Made by a program: the position numbers and the translations under genes
DNA from: Paenibacillus ferrarius
GTDB taxonomy: Bacteria > Bacillota > Bacilli > Paenibacillales > NBRC-103111
Assembly: GCF_002027705.1 (NCBI RefSeq)
Contig: NZ_MBTG01000023.1
Coordinates: 248,001-312,000 of the forward strand
Reading direction: 5' to 3'
Length of the DNA stretch: 64,000 nt
In this document: positions 34,373-43,700 of the stretch, piece by piece
How positions within the stretch are numbered: position 1 is the first letter of the stretch
Layout of the letters: the number at the start of each line of letters is the position of its first letter
Notes under the pieces: generated by a model
Told to the model about the DNA's origin: nothing
Database searches by the model: none
The model's input: the letters and a program-made list of their open reading frames with translations, nothing else

Positions 34373-36160
34373 CTATTCCTCAGGTCCAAGTACTTTCTGT
34401 ACCGCCTCTTCACGATTGCGTACGCCCAGTTTCGCGTAAATCGTAGAGGCATAATTTCTTACAGTGCCGTCGGATAAATATAATTTGGCTGCAATTGACT
34501 TGTAGCGCAATCCTTTCGAGAGGCATTCCAGAATTTCGATTTCCCGCGGATTAAGACCATATTCGTTATTCTTTTCTTTGGGTACCTGCGAAATTGCCTG
34601 AATGTCATAGTTATCAATCAATACATTCGTAATATCTGGTGTAATTACTTTGGCGCCGCGATGCACGAGGCGTATCGTTTCGAATAGCTCCTGCGGCTCC
34701 GTAGATTTAAGCAAATAGCCATCTGCTCCGTTGCGCAAAGTTTCGACGGCCCTCTCCGTTTCTTGGAACGTTGTCAGGATCAATACGCGGACATCCGGCC
34801 ACCTTGTCTTCATTTGTTTGGTTGCCTCCACACCATCCATATTGGGCATATGGAGGTCCATCAGCACCACATGAGGTTGAATCTGCTCGCAGATATCGAG
34901 GGCATCGACACCGTCTTCAGCCATGCCGACAATTTCGAAATCCTTTTCTCTTTCCAAAATAATTCGAAGACTCTCCCGGATATAGGGCTGATCGTCAACC
35001 AGCAATATACGAACCTTGCCCTCCGGAATTTCCACAAGCCGTGGCAAAACACACGTCACCATCGTTCCTTCTCCAGGCTTCGAATAAATATGAACCTGCC
35101 CTTGCAGGTTGGAAGCCCGCTCCTTCATGGCACTTACGCCAAAGCCTGCTTGCAAGTCTTCTTTGCCTAATCCATTATCCTGCACTTCCAGCCTAATCTG
35201 CTTCTCCTCATAGTGCAGGTTCACCATAATGTCACTCGCTTGCCCATGACGCACAGCATTGGTTAATGACTCCTGCAAGCACCTGTATAAGGTCATCTGC
35301 GTTTGCTTCGAAACCGAATACGTTTCCCCAAACGTTCTGATGCGAACCTTCACCTTAGAGAGCGCTTGGAACTCATCCACTAATTTCCCCAATGACTGTA
35401 TAAGGGGCAATGTATCCTGAGGTGCGCCTACTTGATGCAGATATCGACGGACTTCCTCTAGGCTATTGCGGGTTAACGTTAGCAAGGCGCCTACCTTGTG
35501 CTCGCCTTCAGGTGTCTTCACCTCGGAGCGCAGCGTTTCCAGCCCCATCATAATGGAAGTAAATGAATGGCCCATCGTATCGTGCAGATCTTTGGATAAA
35601 CGATTCCGCTCTTCTAGCAGTGTCATTTGCTCCATTTGGGAGATATACTGCTCTAAGACAGCGTATTGATCTCTAATAATGTTATTTTGCCGATGATTCA
35701 CCATTAATAAATGAAAAGCAAACCCCAGCACGTAAGCCAAACCAAAATCCAGGATCAAATTCACGGCATACTCTTGCTGCGACAACTCAGCTAATAAGAA
35801 TGGAATCAAAACAATCGTGATAGGACCAGCCCAACGATAAGACTTCTGAGCGCTATTACTGGCAATTATAAAAGCAGGTGCCATAAAAACGAGATAAGAC
35901 TCCGGAAACAAATAAGCCAAATACAAGCAAAGACCTCCGGTAAGAAGCATCTCTGCGATGAGGTAATACATGTAATGCAGCTGCAAACAGATCCAGGGAG
36001 CTGAGAAAGCGATAATCCCCCATGCCATAATGGCCCAGAAGGTTATAGTGATATGCTCCGACACCAATCCCACGGTAACGAGTATAGAAGCAAAGAATAA
36101 AATACGAATCAGAAACAACAACCAATCATACCAAAACCAATTCTTAACAAGGTTAAACAA
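34373..36160 (-). CDS. NarL-type histidine kinase fused to its response regulator
   Basis: A 595-residue protein carrying a whole two-component system. Five or six membrane helices span about 12-155, followed by a coiled segment and HisKA_3 with His193 (RLSKDLHDTMGHSF). HATPase_c follows (LQESLTNAVRHG, EVQDNGLG, GFGVSAMKERA). From residue 383 a receiver begins (VRILLVDDQ, phospho-acceptor Asp435 in VVLMDLHMPN), and the C-terminal LuxR HTH covers about 525-590 (LNPREIEILECLSKG). The junction EIPEGKVRILL has no stop, yet the DNA there reads CCGGAGGGC, like a ribosome-binding site five bases before the codon of Val383. The gene probably arose by joining two adjacent genes. The regulated genes are not evident. 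Confidence 0.93.
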   Translation of the reverse strand: MFNLVKNWFWYDWLLFLIRILFFASILVTVGLVSEHITITFWAIMAWGIIAFSAPWICLQLHYMYYLIAEMLLTGGLCLYLAYLFPESYLVFMAPAFIIASNSAQKSYRWAGPITIVLIPFLLAELSQQEYAVNLILDFGLAYVLGFAFHLLMVNHRQNNIIRDQYAVLEQYISQMEQMTLLEERNRLSKDLHDTMGHSFTSIMMGLETLRSEVKTPEGEHKVGALLTLTRNSLEEVRRYLHQVGAPQDTLPLIQSLGKLVDEFQALSKVKVRIRTFGETYSVSKQTQMTLYRCLQESLTNAVRHGQASDIMVNLHYEEKQIRLEVQDNGLGKEDLQAGFGVSAMKERASNLQGQVHIYSKPGEGTMVTCVLPRLVEIPEGKVRILLVDDQPYIRESLRIILEREKDFEIVGMAEDGVDALDICEQIQPHVVLMDLHMPNMDGVEATKQMKTRWPDVRVLILTTFQETERAVETLRNGADGYLLKSTEPQELFETIRLVHRGAKVITPDITNVLIDNYDIQAISQVPKEKNNEYGLNPREIEILECLSKGLRYKSIAAKLYLSDGTVRNYASTIYAKLGVRNREEAVQKVLGPEE

Positions 36161-36288
36161 TCCATTTCCCCCTAAACCCTTTGCTGACTTATCCCTTATT
36201 ATATGGCAAGCCTTTGAAGGCTACTAGTTACAAAAAGTCATAATAAGGGGTGACATTTATGCTTACGGCCTCATTTTTGTATTTATTG

Positions 36289-36588
36289 CTATGAAGTCGT
36301 TCCTTCTCCTATCATTTTAACCTTATCCCCATTTTGTAATTTGTTCATGAATACGGTTTTGGAACCTTCTTTACTGCTTAAATTGTCCATTGCTGCTTGT
36401 GCGGTTTCGTCTGTGAACAGTGAGGGTATCGTTCTGTTTTCTGTCTTCACAATTTTGAGTTTAGTGTCAGGAAGGTATAATGAAATGGCTTTAACAACCG
36501 TATAGTTGACATAATACCTGTATCCTCCATAACCAATGAAAGTTACTACGAGTATGCCCAAGATGAGTAGTGTTTTTTGGTGTTTCAA
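36289..36588 (-). CDS. Small membrane-anchored hypothetical protein
   Basis: A 99-residue protein with an N-terminal uncleaved signal anchor (LLILGILVVTFIGYGGY, about 7-23) followed by a short soluble domain with DTKLKIVKTENRTIPSLF. No family was recognised. It lies between the hydrolase at 36622 (upstream on the same strand, 33 bp away) and the fused kinase gene, so it may be co-transcribed with the hydrolase. Confidence 0.7.
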   Translation of the reverse strand: MKHQKTLLILGILVVTFIGYGGYRYYVNYTVVKAISLYLPDTKLKIVKTENRTIPSLFTDETAQAAMDNLSSKEGSKTVFMNKLQNGDKVKMIGEGTTS

Positions 36589-36621
36589 AATTCAACTCTC
36601 CTAGAAAAAATAGAATGTTTC

Positions 36622-37581
36622 TTACAGCTGCACTTTCAATTCATCCTCTACTCTTTTCAAAAAAGAAAGAACAGCCGCATTCATTTGCTTTAGCCCTGGT
36701 TGTTCAATCGGGAAGTGCCCGGCCCCCTCTAGCATTACACATTCTTTTTCACCTTTTAGGCTGTCAAAAAACGGCTCACTAAACCTATATGGGGTCATAG
36801 GATCTATTTCTGGATGAACGAGCAAAACCGGACAAATGTCAAAGTTCTCAGGTTGGATGATCGGTTTCATGTTTAAAAATGTTCTTAATAAACGTAAAGG
36901 GACCTTCGTGCCTGCCGCATGAGCATCATTCCTAATAAGCTGGGTCAATTCATCGTTATTCGTAATTAATGTCATGCGAGACACAGCATTGACAGAAATC
37001 TGCAAGGAATCTAATAAAACCGGGAATGTGTCCATAAGCCATTTCCCAAATCTACTAATCAGTAAGTTAGGAGCTAGCTGATCACGAACCTTCTGATCAC
37101 TCGTATCAACGAATGTTGTTGCAATTACCCCTTTGACCTGTTTACTCTGCACAGCGGCGTGATAAGCTAACATGCCTCCTATACTGCTGCCCAGCAAAAC
37201 AATAGGTTTGCCGTCCCGCTTCAATTCTTGATCAATCAATTCAGCAAGGATGTCAATCCAAAGCTGATAATCCAATAATCGTCCCGAACCCGAATAACTT
37301 AAGCCATAAGGTGGCAAATCTGGCGACACTACTTCATAACCGCATTGTTGCAGCATCCGTGCATAGGGAGCTAGCAATCTACCATTACCGCCAGCACCAT
37401 GAATGAATATTACTTTTAACTTAGCATCCAGAACTGGCATACGATCGAGATGAACATGCACATTGTTCCACGCCATCCATTCTTCTGCTGGTAAATTATT
37501 TTCAGTTATCCGCATGTTTTCAGGAAAAAACTTCTGATACTGTTTCCAGTAATCTATGGATGTATTATAGGTTGAAAACAT
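36622..37581 (-). CDS. Alpha/beta hydrolase
   Basis: A 319-residue cytoplasmic alpha/beta hydrolase. The oxyanion segment is HGAGGNGR (61-68), the nucleophile Ser133 lies in GSSIGG, the acid is probably Asp in HPEIDPMTPY and the His is in EGAGHFPIEQPG. Carboxylesterase or lipase-like activity is likely; the substrate is unknown. CAAGGAGATATC precedes the ATG. A MerR-type remnant lies immediately upstream on the same strand, so the gene may once have been under its control. Confidence 0.9.
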   Translation of the reverse strand: MFSTYNTSIDYWKQYQKFFPENMRITENNLPAEEWMAWNNVHVHLDRMPVLDAKLKVIFIHGAGGNGRLLAPYARMLQQCGYEVVSPDLPPYGLSYSGSGRLLDYQLWIDILAELIDQELKRDGKPIVLLGSSIGGMLAYHAAVQSKQVKGVIATTFVDTSDQKVRDQLAPNLLISRFGKWLMDTFPVLLDSLQISVNAVSRMTLITNNDELTQLIRNDAHAAGTKVPLRLLRTFLNMKPIIQPENFDICPVLLVHPEIDPMTPYRFSEPFFDSLKGEKECVMLEGAGHFPIEQPGLKQMNAAVLSFLKRVEDELKVQL

Positions 37582-37659
37582 AGATATCTCCTTGTATAGG
37601 TCAAATTGTAGTAGCCTAATGATTTGGCGTCTTTAATAAATTTTATTTTGACCAAAAAG

Positions 37660-37789
37660 TCATTGGTATAGATCCGGTACCCATTTGCTACCCGCTGGGG
37701 AGCAGGCAGGACGCCACTCACTCTGCTCATAGTAGCGGATCGTTGCCATGCTTAAGTCTGTTCGCTTCGCCAGCTCTCCCGCGGGTCAT
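37660..37789 (-). pseudogene. MerR-family regulator remnant
   Basis: On the minus strand AGELAKRTDLSMATIRYYEQ is a clear MerR helix-turn-helix and wing start, but the frame then degrades (SEWRPACSPAGSKWV) and stops at 37660, about 40 residues in. The probable original ATG at 37789 is out of frame by one base with the HTH, so both a frameshift and loss of the effector part are present. The surrounding 37582-37900 shows no other coding sequence I can support. Confidence 0.75.
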
Positions 37790-37906
37790 CTCTTCCATGC
37801 CTGTCCCCACTGCCATGAATTAAGCGCATCCCACTGGCTTGTACTTACACATTAAAATAGCTGACGAAGGCCCGAGCATCCGCAGATTGGGCAACTGTTG
37901 TTTGGT

Positions 37907-38095
37907 AAACCTGCAATTGTGCATCTTTTTTCATGATAAAATGACCTCTAGCATTGAATTCCTGCGATTGTGCAGGCTTTCCCAGCCAAATCCTGATTTC
38001 AGGGCGGAAATGCTTCGAAAGCCTGCATAATCGCAGGCTTTTCTACTTTTTGCACGATTTCGTTGAAAAAGCCTGCATTTTCGCAGGCTTCTATA
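37907..38095 (+). repeat. Four-hairpin composite repeat, copy 3
   Basis: CCTGC cores at 37910, 37961, 38022 and 38072, giving spacings of 51, 61 and 50 bp, one base short of the other two copies. Unit 1 is imperfect (CCTGCAATTGTGCATC then Ts), units 2-4 are good hairpins such as GCCTGCATAATCGCAGGC. The spacer before unit 3 (TCAGGGCGGAAATGCTTC) matches the reverse complement of copy 1. It sits between the MerR remnant and the end of the YafY-type gene. Confidence 0.87.
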
Positions 38096-38197
38096 GATTC
38101 TCTGACTCAGCAAGCAATAAGAGTAAGTCTTGGTAAAGACAAGCCAGCCCATTATCCCAACCCACGCGGAGCACCAATAACTTGTAGATATGCGGCT

Positions 38198-39142
38198 TTA
38201 TGAATACAATGCCAGCAGCTCATGAAGCCTCTTCCGAATCGCTTCTTTCAATTCCGCCGGTCCTTCCAGGACGACTTCGTCTCCTAGTCCAATCATAAAC
38301 TCCGTATAGAAAGGGATGTCACTGCGTGACACATCCCAATCAATCCACCCGCTTCCGTCTTCGCGCACATGCAGCATAGGAGCAAGCCACAGCTCAGCTT
38401 CGCAGCGCTGGATGCCGCCTCGGCTTAGCTCTGCGCGCAGCCGAACGGGCTCTCTCGGCTCCGCAGCCTCGCGCCGGCTGAGGCGCACGTCGCCTAGATC
38501 GAGCGGCTCCGTGCCGGACGGATCATCTACCGCCCCGCGAATCCGGTCGCATCGGAAAACACGAAAGCCCTGACGCAGGAAGCAGTAGGCCGTGCAATAC
38601 CAAAAACCGTTGTTTGCGTATAGGCAAACAGGCTGAATTCGGCGGCTGCCCGCCCCCTCCTCCTTCGACTCGTAGTCCACGACGAGCACCTTCTGATGTA
38701 CGGCCGCATCGAGAAGAATGGCCAAACAAGGGGCATCGCCCCGCCTTGTTGGTGTAATGAAGTCGACCCGGTCCTTCATACCGTCGATCCGATCCCGGAT
38801 ATCACCGGGCATATGAAGGTAGAACTTGTTCAGCGCCGCAGCAGATTCCGTCTCGAACGGCAGTGAGGAGTAATGGCGCAGGGCGTGCACCGCAAAGAAC
38901 ATCGCTACGGCCTCTTCCTCCGTGAATGCGATGGGAGGCAGAACCCTCTCCCTGATGACCTGATAGCCTCCGTGCGGACCCACCTCAGAGTATAGCGGCA
39001 CACCCAGCTCACTCAGCTCCTGCAAATCCCTTAAAATCGTACGTGTAGAGACCCCGAATTCGTCGGCAAGCTCCTGAACCTTGAACCGCCTCTTCCGGTT
39101 CACAGTCATCATCAATTCCATCAATCTTTTGGACTTGGGCAT
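38198..39142 (-). CDS. YafY-type HTH/WYL-domain transcriptional regulator
   Basis: A 314-residue HTH_11 (about 1-58, FKVQELADEFGVSTRTILRDL) plus WYL (about 140-205, NNGFWYCTAYCFLRQGFRVFRCDRI) regulator with a C-terminal WCX region. The 3' half of the gene is distinctly GC-rich (Arg/Ala/Glu runs such as SRREAAEPREPVRL), unlike most of the window. It is divergent from an MFS transporter with two dyads between them, so it probably controls that transporter. Confidence 0.93.
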   Translation of the reverse strand: MPKSKRLMELMMTVNRKRRFKVQELADEFGVSTRTILRDLQELSELGVPLYSEVGPHGGYQVIRERVLPPIAFTEEEAVAMFFAVHALRHYSSLPFETESAAALNKFYLHMPGDIRDRIDGMKDRVDFITPTRRGDAPCLAILLDAAVHQKVLVVDYESKEEGAGSRRIQPVCLYANNGFWYCTAYCFLRQGFRVFRCDRIRGAVDDPSGTEPLDLGDVRLSRREAAEPREPVRLRAELSRGGIQRCEAELWLAPMLHVREDGSGWIDWDVSRSDIPFYTEFMIGLGDEVVLEGPAELKEAIRKRLHELLALYS

Positions 39143-39178
39143 CCGGATCAGCCCCTTTTATCGGAATATTTAAGTTTA

Positions 39179-39223
39179 TGACAAGTTTTGTCACTATTAT
39201 AGCTTACGATAGAAAACGTAAGC
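39179..39223. promoter_or_regulatory. Two dyads between YafY and MFS genes
   Basis: TGACAAgttTTGTCA at 39179-39193 has perfect 6-bp arms. GCTTACG (39202-39208) and CGTAAGC (39217-39223) form a perfect 7-bp-arm dyad around eight bases. Either could be the operator of the divergent regulator; the second lies close to the MFS start. Confidence 0.5.
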
Positions 39224-39249
39224 AACATTAAACCAAGGAGTGGTCCACC

Positions 39250-40443
39250 ATGCGTAAATATACCGTTCTGTTCTTCCTCATCATGTTCATGATTGGAACG
39301 GATACGTTCCTCATCTCTCCCTTGCTGCCGACGCTGCAGGTGCAATTCGGCGTGTCGACAGCAATTGCCGGATGGATGCTAGGCGCCTACACATTCGGCT
39401 CGGCCGTTTTCGCCTTGATCGCAGGGCCTCTGTCCGACGGCTGGAACCGAAGAACCGTTCTGCTGAGCGGCCTGCTCGGATTCTCCGTCTCGACGATCAT
39501 GTGCGGCTTCGCGGACAGCTTCTGGACGATGTGCCTGTTCCGCCTCCTTGCCGGCATTAGCGCCGCGTTCACGGCTCCGCAGGTATGGGCATCCATTCCT
39601 GCCGTCATGCCTGCACCCAAAATATCGAAGACAATGGGCATCGCCTTCGCAGGGCTTGCTGCTGCTCAAGCGCTTGGCGTGCCGATCGGAAGCTGGCTTG
39701 CGACCGCCCACTGGTCGGTTCCGTTTTGGACAATTGGCATTACTTCGCTGCTGCTAGCCCCTGTTGCCTTCTACTTGCTGCCCGATATCAAGCCTGCCGC
39801 ACGCTTGGGTGGTGAGCAGGTGTCCATCCTCCGCCGCTACATCCCTCTTATTCGGAGCGGCAAGGCAAGAAGCGGCTTCCTCGCCTACCTGCTCCTTCAC
39901 TTGGGGAGCGGTACCGCTTTTGCTTTCGCCGGCAAATGGATGTATGACCGCTTCGGGCTTCCAATCGGGCAGATCGGCACCGTAATGATGTTCCTTGGAT
40001 TCGGCAGTCTCTTGGGAAGCATGATTAGCTCCCATGCAGCCCGAAAGCTAGGGAATGTGAACACGGTTGCGCTTGGCATGGCGATGCTCATGGTGCTATA
40101 TGCGGTTATGCCCCATTTGCCAGGCCTCCCTGTTGTAACAATGGTCTATCTGGTCATTTTCGCCACGCTTGGCGTGATCTTCCCGATTGTTATGGGGGCA
40201 CTTACCTCCCTGAACGCCTCGATTCGAGGGACGATCTCCAGCCTAGCCAACTCGACAATGAACGGCGCGAACACGCTTGGTGCGTGGATTGCCGGCATGC
40301 TCTATGTCCAGTTCAACGGATATGCCTCAATCGGCATTTTCTCAGCAGTCTGCCTGGCGCTCTCGCTAGGAATGTTCCTCTTCGGAGGCGTCTTGGGGAA
40401 AGAAACAACACGTAAACCCGAACAATCCGTATCCTCTTCCTAA
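39250..40443 (+). CDS. MFS transporter, DHA1-type exporter
   Basis: A 397-residue transporter with 12 membrane helices. The loop 2-3 motif is GPLSDGWNRRTVLLSG, and helix 1 has MIGTDTFLISPLLPTLQ, both typical of DHA1 drug exporters. AAGGAGTGG precedes the ATG. It is divergent from a YafY-type regulator and ends in its own terminator at 40457. Gene and regulator share a higher GC content than their surroundings, which fits joint acquisition. Substrate unknown. Confidence 0.92.
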   Translation: MRKYTVLFFLIMFMIGTDTFLISPLLPTLQVQFGVSTAIAGWMLGAYTFGSAVFALIAGPLSDGWNRRTVLLSGLLGFSVSTIMCGFADSFWTMCLFRLLAGISAAFTAPQVWASIPAVMPAPKISKTMGIAFAGLAAAQALGVPIGSWLATAHWSVPFWTIGITSLLLAPVAFYLLPDIKPAARLGGEQVSILRRYIPLIRSGKARSGFLAYLLLHLGSGTAFAFAGKWMYDRFGLPIGQIGTVMMFLGFGSLLGSMISSHAARKLGNVNTVALGMAMLMVLYAVMPHLPGLPVVTMVYLVIFATLGVIFPIVMGALTSLNASIRGTISSLANSTMNGANTLGAWIAGMLYVQFNGYASIGIFSAVCLALSLGMFLFGGVLGKETTRKPEQSVSSS

Positions 40444-40456
40444 GCGCAGAAGGCAA

Positions 40457-40505
40457 AAAAAGCAGTCCGCAACGGCCATACGCCAACAGTGGACTGCTTT
40501 TATTC
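40457..40505 (+). terminator. Terminator of the MFS gene
   Basis: AAAGCAGTCC (40459-40468) pairs with GGACTGCTTT (40491-40500), with an inner GGC/GCC stem between, followed by a T-rich run. Confidence 0.85.
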
Positions 40506-40704
40506 TTCTTCCTTTGCCTTACTTTACTTTCCTTTTGCTTGCTTGTTGGCGTGCTTGTTGTCCTACTCTTTTCCCTTCTATTCGCCCTCCTTTGCCCGCT
40601 CCTCCGCCTGCGCATCTACCTTCTCTCCACCTGTCTCATTGCCTTTTTTTCGCGAAAACAGTGTTACGCTCTGCAAATCCCTGAATAAAGGAATAACACT
40701 ACTT

Positions 40705-40725
40705 ATGTCGAATTTTCGTGTATGA
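40705..40725 (+). other. Possible six-codon leader frame coupled to the hybrid kinase
   Basis: ATG at 40705 opens MSNFRV and stops at TGA 40723-40725, overlapping the kinase ATG at 40722 (ATGA). AAAGGA lies about 13 bases before it, whereas the kinase ATG has no good site of its own. This suggests coupled re-initiation. The length is too short for statistical support. Confidence 0.3.
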
Positions 40726-43700
40726 TGATGCGAATAAAAAATAAAACCACCCTAACCCATATAGCCACAATTCTAGTATTTCTAAGTGTTCTCCTTGGCC
40801 TGCGAATGGCATGGTCGGAACTGTTTACGACAGCGGACCAGCCAGTTGTTGTCAATGGCGTGCTCGACATGCGCGGCATAGACTTGGACCATTCCCCTCC
40901 GATCGCGTTGAATGGCGATTGGCAATTCTACCCTGCGAAATTTCTATCTCATGAAGACGTACAATCAGTTGTTGACACCCCCCAGCGCGTTAAAGTTCCG
41001 GGAGACTGGAGACAGGCCCTAACGAACAGCTCGGGTTCCTCGTATGGATACGGAACGTATAGGCTGCGTATTCTAATCGATCCCCCGAAGCAGCCCGTTG
41101 GCTTCTGGTTCCAAAGTATAGAGGCTTCATCTGAAGTCGAAATTAACGGAACTTTCTTAGGCGGTCTCGGTAAGCTTGCCACGAATGCGGAGGAATACAT
41201 CCCTTATAATGCTTCCTACACAGCCTCCTACTCGGTGGAAGGAACAACCGAGATCGAATTGCTGATCCGTGCAGCCAACTTTGACGAACCTTTTAAAGGC
41301 GGGATTACGCGCTCCATTCGTTTCAGCTCTCAAGCCGCGATTGACTATGTACGCTGGTATTCCATCGGCTTTCAAATGGTCACGTTTGTTGTTTTGCTGC
41401 TTCACAGTTTATATGCTTGCATTCTCTATGTATTCAATCCTAAAGAACGGGTTTTACTCATTACCGGTCTGTTAACCCTGTCTGTCGGAATTGCCGTGAT
41501 GGCGGGTCATGATAACATACTCATGCTATGGCTGCCAATCAACTATACATGGGCGATGAAGATCAAACTCTTTTTTCTCCTGTGGCAAAATTTATTTATC
41601 CTTCTTCTTTTCAGAAGATTTTCTTTGGCCCCATCCGGGAATAAATGGCTGAAAGCATACACCGCGGCTCTTATCTGCCTGTCGGGAATCCTGCTGGCCG
41701 CACCCGCTTCATGGGTGAATGGAATGGTCGATCTAAACATATTTATTGTCTTTTATATATTTCCATTCGCTTGGTTTATTTATATCGTAGGAACGATGAT
41801 CTTCAAAAAACAGACCGATCAAGATATTTTCTTCTTACTTCTAACCGCCGTTGGCATAATATCCAACTTAATCTGGAGTATCGCAGAGTCGATTACAGAC
41901 ATAACTACCGTTTATTATCCTATTGATATTATTGCCGCTATCACCGGATTTTCCGCGTATTGGTTCAAGAAATACTTCCGGCATTCCAGGGAAAACACCC
42001 AGTTGAACGAACAATTAAAAAAAGCCGATAAGCTGAAGGACCAATTTCTCGCCAATACGTCGCATGAACTGAGAACGCCGCTGCATGGCATTATGAATAT
42101 CGCACAGACTGTTGTGACCAAAGAGAAAGAGAAGTTGAATGAGAGCAGCCTTAAAGATATGGAACTGCTTATAACAATAAGCCGCCGTATGTCGCATATG
42201 CTTGGGGATCTTCTTGACGCCGCACGGCTTCAGGAACACCGCATTGTGCTGCAGCAGGAGCCCTTGCAGATTCAGTCGATCGTTCCTGGCTTAATCAGCA
42301 TGTTGAAATTTATGGTAGAAGGCAAGCCCATCCAACTGAATACGGATATCATGGAATCGATGCCGCAGGTCATGGCCGATGAGAAAAGACTCGTACAAAT
42401 TCTATACAACCTCTTGCATAACGCCCTCAAATTCACGGAAACAGGAACAATCACCGTTTCCGCTGAGGTTCAGGAGGGACGTGCCCTCATCCAGATTTCG
42501 GATACTGGGGTTGGCATGAGTAAGAAAACACAAGCTCGAGTGTTTCTCCCTTATGAGCAAGGTGCAAGCGATGGACAAGGCATCGGGCTTGGCTTAAGCA
42601 TATGCAAGCAGTTGGTAGAACTGCATGGTGGTGCGCTCACCGTTCGCTCCGAGCTGAATAAAGGCTCCGTATTCAGCTTTGATCTGCCGTTAGCTGCAGT
42701 GTCGAATCTTTCATTGTCGCAGCACCCTCTTCCTAGCAGCCACACCTTGGATGGAACAGCTGATGCGCTTGCTGGATTGATTTCTCAGGGCACCGCTATG
42801 GGCGAATTGGCAGCCTCCGTGCTGATCCCACCGCTTTTGAATGACAAGCAGATGAATATTCTTGCCGTTGATGACGACCCCGTCAATCTGAATGTGCTCG
42901 TTGGCATCCTTTCTTCGGAACCATATACCATCACGACTGCTCATTCAGCTCGCGAAGTGTTGGAATTGCTCGGTACACAGCAATGGGACCTACTAATTGC
43001 CGATGTCATGATGCCACACATGTCTGGCTACGAATTGACACAGCGAGTAAGGGAGCATTACTCCGTATCGGAGCTTCCGGTTTTGCTGCTTACCGCGCGT
43101 AGCCAGCCTGCTGACGTCTACACCGGATTCGCAGCGGGAGCCAACGATTATGTGACCAAGCCTGTAGACGCCCTTGAACTGAAATACCGAATTCGGGCGT
43201 TGACCACGCTGAAGCAATCTATCAATGAACGCTTACGTATGGAAGCCGCCTATCTTCAAGCACAAATTCATCCGCATTTTCTGTTTAATACGCTGAATTC
43301 AATTATGGCACTCAGTGATATAAACACGGAGAAAATGCGAGATCTAGGCGTTGCTTTTGCAGCTTATTTACGAATTAGCTTTGATTTCCTGAATACAGGA
43401 GAACTCGTTGAACTATCCCATGAGCTGGAGCTTGCCAAAGCCTATTTGTATATCGAAAAAGAGCGGTTTGAGGACAGATTGTCTATCGTATGGGAGGTTG
43501 AAACGAACGTCAACTTGCTTCTCCCCCCGCTTTCCATCCAACCGCTGATTGAAAATGCTGTCAAACACGGCCTCCTTAGTCAAAATAAAGGCGGTACCGT
43601 TCATATTCGGATTACCCGTCAGGACAACTTCACGCTGATTGAAGTGAAGGATAATGGCAAGGGTATGGAGCAGGACAAGGTCATTCAGCTATTGAGCCCA

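Noticed and set aside
37801..37906. Short frame ending VAQSADARAFVSYFNV next to the MerR remnant
   Set aside because: It could be the tail of a decayed gene, but the length and lack of a motif do not allow a call.
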